27,288 nt of DNA. Source: Clostridia bacterium. GTDB taxonomy: Bacteria > Bacillota > Clostridia > Christensenellales > Borkfalkiaceae. The notes under the pieces were generated by a model, which was not told where the DNA came from, did no database searches, and was given only the letters and a program-made list of their open reading frames with translations. The stretch lies in contig CAAGAM010000024.1 in NCBI GenBank assembly GCA_900767815.1, positions 1 to 27,288 on the forward strand. Direction: 5' to 3'. This document shows, piece after piece, positions 24,361 through 27,288 of the stretch. The position numbers were made by a program, and so were the translations under genes. The stretch's first letter is position 1. Each line of letters begins with the position of its first letter.

Positions 24361-24649
24361 CCTCATCGTCCTTTTTGCCGAGCTGCTTAATAATCTGATT
24401 AGTTCCCGTAGCCGTCAGTCCGCTCGCACCGCCGATGACGATTGCCACCACGATATTCGGTGCCGGGATGATGCTCGGCAAAGCGTAAAAACAAATGATG
24501 CCACACACGATTCCGAGCGCCGTTGCAATAAGCGGAATACACCGCTTGAACTTTTCGTTCTCTCCGACTGCGTGTTTAATGATGTTGATTGTCCAGTACA
24601 CGACCGCAGCAATCGCCGGGACGCTGATTAAGTTCAAATACTGTTCCAT
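24350..24649 (-). CDS. Phage holin
   Basis: A 99-residue membrane protein with an N-terminal helix (about 8-26), a second (about 38-58) and a third (about 62-84). A basic/acidic tail ends in KKDDEDGK. The segment IGGASGLTATGTNQ matches the GxxSGLxATGxNQ element of the holin family Phage_holin_5_2. Holins make the membrane holes that let the endolysin reach the wall. AGGAGGGGAACAT precedes the ATG. The endolysin gene that usually adjoins it is not present downstream. Confidence 0.82.
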   Translation of the reverse strand: MEQYLNLISVPAIAAVVYWTINIIKHAVGENEKFKRCIPLIATALGIVCGIICFYALPSIIPAPNIVVAIVIGGASGLTATGTNQIIKQLGKKDDEDGK

Positions 24650-24661
24650 ATGTTCCCCTCC

Positions 24662-24967
24662 TTATTTCTTGGAATTTTGTTCGAGCAAATATTCGTAGAG
24701 TTCATCCTTTACTTCTGCGTAGGCTTTCATCGCCTCTTTCATCTCGCCGTTGGTTTTCCCGTCTCGAATGGCTACCGCATCCGCATACGTAAGTTTCCCA
24801 ACCGCATCTATACTTTTTAGTATCAGCATGTTCTCTTTGGCTTTTGCTCTGTCTCGCTCTTCATCTTTCTTTTGCTTTTTCTTGAAAAATCGTTGCAAGA
24901 AAAAGAGAACCATTCCGCTGATGATGCTCGCACACACACTCACTATTATCGATATCATATTATACAT
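24662..24967 (-). CDS. Small single-TM phage protein
   Basis: About 101 residues from the ATG at 24967: one TM helix near the N-terminus (ISIIVSVCASIISGMVLFFL), then a strongly basic patch FFKKKQKKDEERD, then a helical acidic tail. It overlaps the Hint gene end by 8 bp. A longer start (TTG at 24997) is possible; neither choice has an ideally spaced ribosome site. Position next to the holin suggests a lysis accessory or spanin-like/XhlA-like role, but no family signature is clear. Confidence 0.65.
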   Translation of the reverse strand: MYNMISIIVSVCASIISGMVLFFLQRFFKKKQKKDEERDRAKAKENMLILKSIDAVGKLTYADAVAIRDGKTNGEMKEAMKAYAEVKDELYEYLLEQNSKK

Positions 24968-25811
24968 GCTGTTTTGAAATATCTCCGCCGCCGACAAGCG
25001 CTGCCGTATTTACTCCACCCTCGTTGTTAAAGAGGTTATTTACTACATTACCGACTGTGGTCTCGCTTTCGTTTTCCACAACAACCCCGTTTGCAACGAA
25101 AGCATCCCCCTTGATGGTTCGGTAGTTATACACAGTGGTATCATCCGCAGTAACTTCTCGCCTTACTCCAACTATTATTTTTTCTCCATCCTTGCCGATC
25201 AGCCTTGTTCCGATACTGATTTGCTCTTGTCCGTTATCGTCCCATACTGATATAAAACCATCTTTTGTCAAAACTTTATGTTTTGGCGTAATGGACAGTT
25301 CTGTACCATCGTCAAAAGAAAGTGTGTATATATTTGTCGGCTCGGTCAGGATATACCTCTTCAGCACCAATGTTTGAACAAACGATTTTTTCTCTTTGTC
25401 ATATGCCACGATTTTGTTGCCCGTAATAAGCGAGCGTGCTTCTTTGGTGTCTCCATTAAGCGATGTTAATATCTTACTGTCGGCAGATACACAGCCACCG
25501 CCACCACCAGTACTGGTACTCGTTCCTTCAAAATAAACATATTGATTGCCTTGTATCGTAATACTGGAGGTGGATTTGCTGATTGTGTACCCCGATTTCA
25601 GTGTATAGGTAAAATCATAGCGCATCTTAATAAATGTGTCCAAAGTCGTGGTCGTACTGACCACCCCGGAACCAAATGCTCCATCTGGTTTTGTGTACTT
25701 GTATGTTACCGAAGCAATACCTGTTCCAACCGAAATCGTAAGTGTCTGATGCCTTGCAAAGATAACCTTTTTATCTTTCATAACCGCTTTAATTTTATAA
25801 TAGTCTTCCAT
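24960..25811 (-). CDS. Phage protein with intein-like Hint domain
   Basis: A 283-residue protein in three parts. Residues 1-100 are beta-rich, tail-like. Residues 102-106 are five glycines. C107 then starts a 141-residue Hint domain ending at N247, with SADSKIL, the block B TPKH at 175-178, and the block F VYNYRTIKGDAFVANG (227-242). A 36-residue tail follows. The domain has no endonuclease insert. At its end the sequence is VVEN-ES: the His before Asn is Glu, and the next residue is Glu, not Cys/Ser/Thr. Normal splicing should therefore fail, but N-S shift cleavage at C107 remains possible. It starts directly after the stop of the 84-residue gene (TAAATG). Confidence 0.88.
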   Translation of the reverse strand: MEDYYKIKAVMKDKKVIFARHQTLTISVGTGIASVTYKYTKPDGAFGSGVVSTTTTLDTFIKMRYDFTYTLKSGYTISKSTSSITIQGNQYVYFEGTSTSTGGGGGCVSADSKILTSLNGDTKEARSLITGNKIVAYDKEKKSFVQTLVLKRYILTEPTNIYTLSFDDGTELSITPKHKVLTKDGFISVWDDNGQEQISIGTRLIGKDGEKIIVGVRREVTADDTTVYNYRTIKGDAFVANGVVVENESETTVGNVVNNLFNNEGGVNTAALVGGGDISKQHV

Positions 25812-26066
25812 TTAGTCCTCCGTAATAACAGTAATTGCTCCGTTGACACCCTCATCAAATGTATAAGTCGTTTCTCGAATCGCATAATATGTCGAACCAA
25901 TTAGCAACTTCCCAAGATTCGCCAATGAGCTGTCTATCGCTGAAAACTTATTCTTAATCGTACCCGTTGAGGTATTATAATCGTCTGCCTTTACAGCCGT
26001 TTCCGCTGCTATCGGCAAATCGGTAAGAGTGCCGTTGGCATTCTTGATTTTCGGTCTGTAAGCCAT
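25812..26066 (-). CDS. Small phage tail-region protein
   Basis: 84 residues starting YRPKIKNANGTLTDLPIAAE. This N-terminus is common in short proteins that lie between tail fibre and lysis genes in Firmicutes phages; the name and role are not established. It lies between a tail-fibre-like gene and the Hint gene with gaps of 13 and 0 bp, so it is part of the late operon. I do not see catalytic motifs or membrane segments. Confidence 0.7.
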   Translation of the reverse strand: MAYRPKIKNANGTLTDLPIAAETAVKADDYNTSTGTIKNKFSAIDSSLANLGKLLIGSTYYAIRETTYTFDEGVNGAITVITED

Positions 26067-26079
26067 TCACGATACCCCC

Positions 26080-27189
26080 TTATACTACCTTGAAGAAAAG
26101 TCCGCCCGTTGCAAGAGATGCGCTCGGAGCGGTCTGACCGCTCGTACCGATTTCAATCATCTGTCCACCTGCGACCGCAATGCCTTTGGCATTGACCTGT
26201 ACAGCTGAATAAGTGCCTGCGGTTACACCGCTGTCACCCAAAGTAACCGAAACCGTCTTGTTTGCAGAGCCGTCCACGCTCTGACTTCCCGATCCGTTAA
26301 TAGCAGTCGAGCCGTCTTTCTTGACACCCGAATTGACGCTTACACCGAGTGTTCTCGCCGCAGTCCACTTGCCTGCCGAAGTCGCGCTCGTTGCCGTATC
26401 AGCACTGGTTGCTTTATCTGCTTTCGTAGCTGAGCCAACTTTGGTCGTTCCGTTCTTGATATTGGCAATCTCGGTGACATTGGTATTGGACTGACTTTTT
26501 GCCGCATCCGCAGTCGTTTTTACTTCGCCAATAGCACCGACAACCGTCTTTGCCGTTGTCGCAAGCGAATTATCACTTTTCGTCTGATAGGCGGCAAGGT
26601 CAACCTTTTGCGTTTCGAGTGCGCTGATTTCAAAGTACCCGTAAGTACCCGTGTTGTTATCAAGTACCTTGCTTACCCAGTAATCGGGAGTATCCAAAGC
26701 CTTGATAAAAATGTTATCGCCCACCTTATAGTCGGTTTTAGAAGCCGCTTTCAAGGCGGTTGTCATTGCCGCCACAGTATCGAACGAAACAGCCTTCGCT
26801 CTGCCTTCCGCAAGTGCATATGCGCTGTTTGCTTTGTTCTGTGCGTTGGTTACGGCGGTGCGAATATCCGAGTGCGCCGTTCCGGACGTATTGTGAGTGT
26901 TAACCGCTCCGCTCGGTTCAGCGCCGATATTTGCAGGAGTAAGATTGACGTTTCCTTTTCTGTATGCGGTCTCTTTATCGCCTTTTACTCCGGTTACGAT
27001 ACCGCCACCCGTAATGCCCTTGACCTGTTCGTACACTTCATCGATTGCGCCTTGAACGTTGCCCGCAGTAATGCCTGCCGTTTTGCCATCATACTTGACA
27101 ACATCCGCCTCGGTTTCGGGATGGATTAAAATGGTATCTTCCGCACTGACCTTTTGAATAATCTGGAATTTGTTTGTAGTTTGAGCCAT
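26080..27189 (-). CDS. Phage tail fibre / receptor-binding-like protein
   Basis: A 369-residue low-Cys, Ala/Thr/Ser/Gly-rich protein. It contains NVNLTPANIGAEPSGAVNTH and SGTAHSDIR, typical of tail-fibre repeats, followed by an Ala/Asn/Lys coiled coil. A repeated-unit segment of small residues (ATKADKATSADTATSATSAG) lies near 265-285. The C-terminus KWTAARTLGV ... GTYSAVQVNAKGIA ... SGQTAP is the usual trimeric fibre tip seen in tail fibres of Firmicutes phages. GGAGG lies before the ATG inside the end of the upstream gene. Fibres of this type bind the host surface. Confidence 0.8.
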   Translation of the reverse strand: MAQTTNKFQIIQKVSAEDTILIHPETEADVVKYDGKTAGITAGNVQGAIDEVYEQVKGITGGGIVTGVKGDKETAYRKGNVNLTPANIGAEPSGAVNTHNTSGTAHSDIRTAVTNAQNKANSAYALAEGRAKAVSFDTVAAMTTALKAASKTDYKVGDNIFIKALDTPDYWVSKVLDNNTGTYGYFEISALETQKVDLAAYQTKSDNSLATTAKTVVGAIGEVKTTADAAKSQSNTNVTEIANIKNGTTKVGSATKADKATSADTATSATSAGKWTAARTLGVSVNSGVKKDGSTAINGSGSQSVDGSANKTVSVTLGDSGVTAGTYSAVQVNAKGIAVAGGQMIEIGTSGQTAPSASLATGGLFFKVV

Positions 27190-27190
27190 G

Positions 27191-27288
27191 TTATTTGTCC
27201 TCCATTTTCTTGAATACGAAATCGCCGTCCGGGATATCTTCGGTTATTTTGTCTACCGCTTGTAGTTTCCCTTTGACGAGTTCGCCGA
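27191..27288 (-). CDS. Upstream phage gene, C-terminal end only
   Basis: The last 31 codons of a gene cut by the window edge, ending TAA at 27191-27193, two bases before the tail fibre start. The peptide (GELVKGKLQAVDKI, then PDGDFVFKKMEDK) is too short for family assignment. The GGAGG of the tail fibre gene lies inside its last codons, showing tight coupling. Confidence 0.7.
   Translation of the reverse strand, partial: GELVKGKLQAVDKITEDIPDGDFVFKKMEDK

Larger units (their letters stand above)
20771..27288. mobile_element. Prophage end (continues beyond the window)
   Basis: From the recombinases rightward all genes are on the minus strand and phage-like: structural tail genes, Hint protein, holin, small proteins, terminator, then two large serine recombinases next to the presumed attachment site. 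The left border is not exactly known; it lies between about 20000 and 20970. No duplicate att core can be seen because the other end is outside the window. Endolysin, capsid and regulator genes are not in the window. Confidence 0.8.

Overview
The window is chromosomal DNA of an anaerobic, low-to-moderate GC Firmicute, most likely an uncultured gut Clostridia/Christensenellales-type bacterium. Evidence: a metG-tatD-radical SAM-rsmA operon, spore maturation genes spmA/spmB, the clostridial pta-ackA-DUF177-rpmF cluster facing tmcAL, near-consensus SigA-type promoters, and a prophage with serine recombinases. No 16S or marker comparison was possible, so genus is not claimed.

Layout. 1-4304 (minus): RNA and translation operon metG > TatD nuclease > TatD-linked radical SAM > rsmA, each pair overlapping or nearly touching, followed by a long imperfect inverted repeat (50-155). 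4402-5482 (plus): spmA-spmB. 5475-6107 (minus): Sfp-type phosphopantetheinyl transferase, overlapping spmB tail to tail. 6227-6736 (plus): membrane/zinc-ribbon protein with a consensus promoter placed so that its mRNA would be leaderless. 6929-7927 (minus): EamA transporter whose reading frame seems to have lost a 45-codon tail by a slip in an A6 run. 8036-11020 (minus): pta, ackA, DUF177, rpmF; tmcAL (acetate-dependent tRNA modification) is divergent. 12402-16354 (minus): ABC exporter operon with two ATPases, one permease and a TerB-like protein, controlled through a divergent region with three 13-bp operator-like sites and a symmetric -10 next to a TetR-family regulator. 17081-19932 (minus): a two-domain SGNH esterase and a gluzincin-type lipoprotein protease.

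19933-20970 has no convincing gene. It is rich in repeats and perfect hairpins and probably contains the host/prophage border. 20971-27288 is the end of a prophage, read right to left: an upstream structural gene (cut by the window edge), a tail-fibre-like protein, a small tail protein, a protein with an intein-like Hint domain, a one-TM protein, a holin, a 42-residue protein, a terminator, then two translationally coupled large serine recombinases at the presumed attachment end.

Most interesting: the Hint protein, which has the splicing scaffold but lacks the terminal His and the +1 nucleophile; the tandem recombinases beside ordered repeats; the symmetric-promoter/operator region of the ABC-TetR module; several genes whose promoters predict leaderless or nearly leaderless mRNAs; and the hairpin-rich border.
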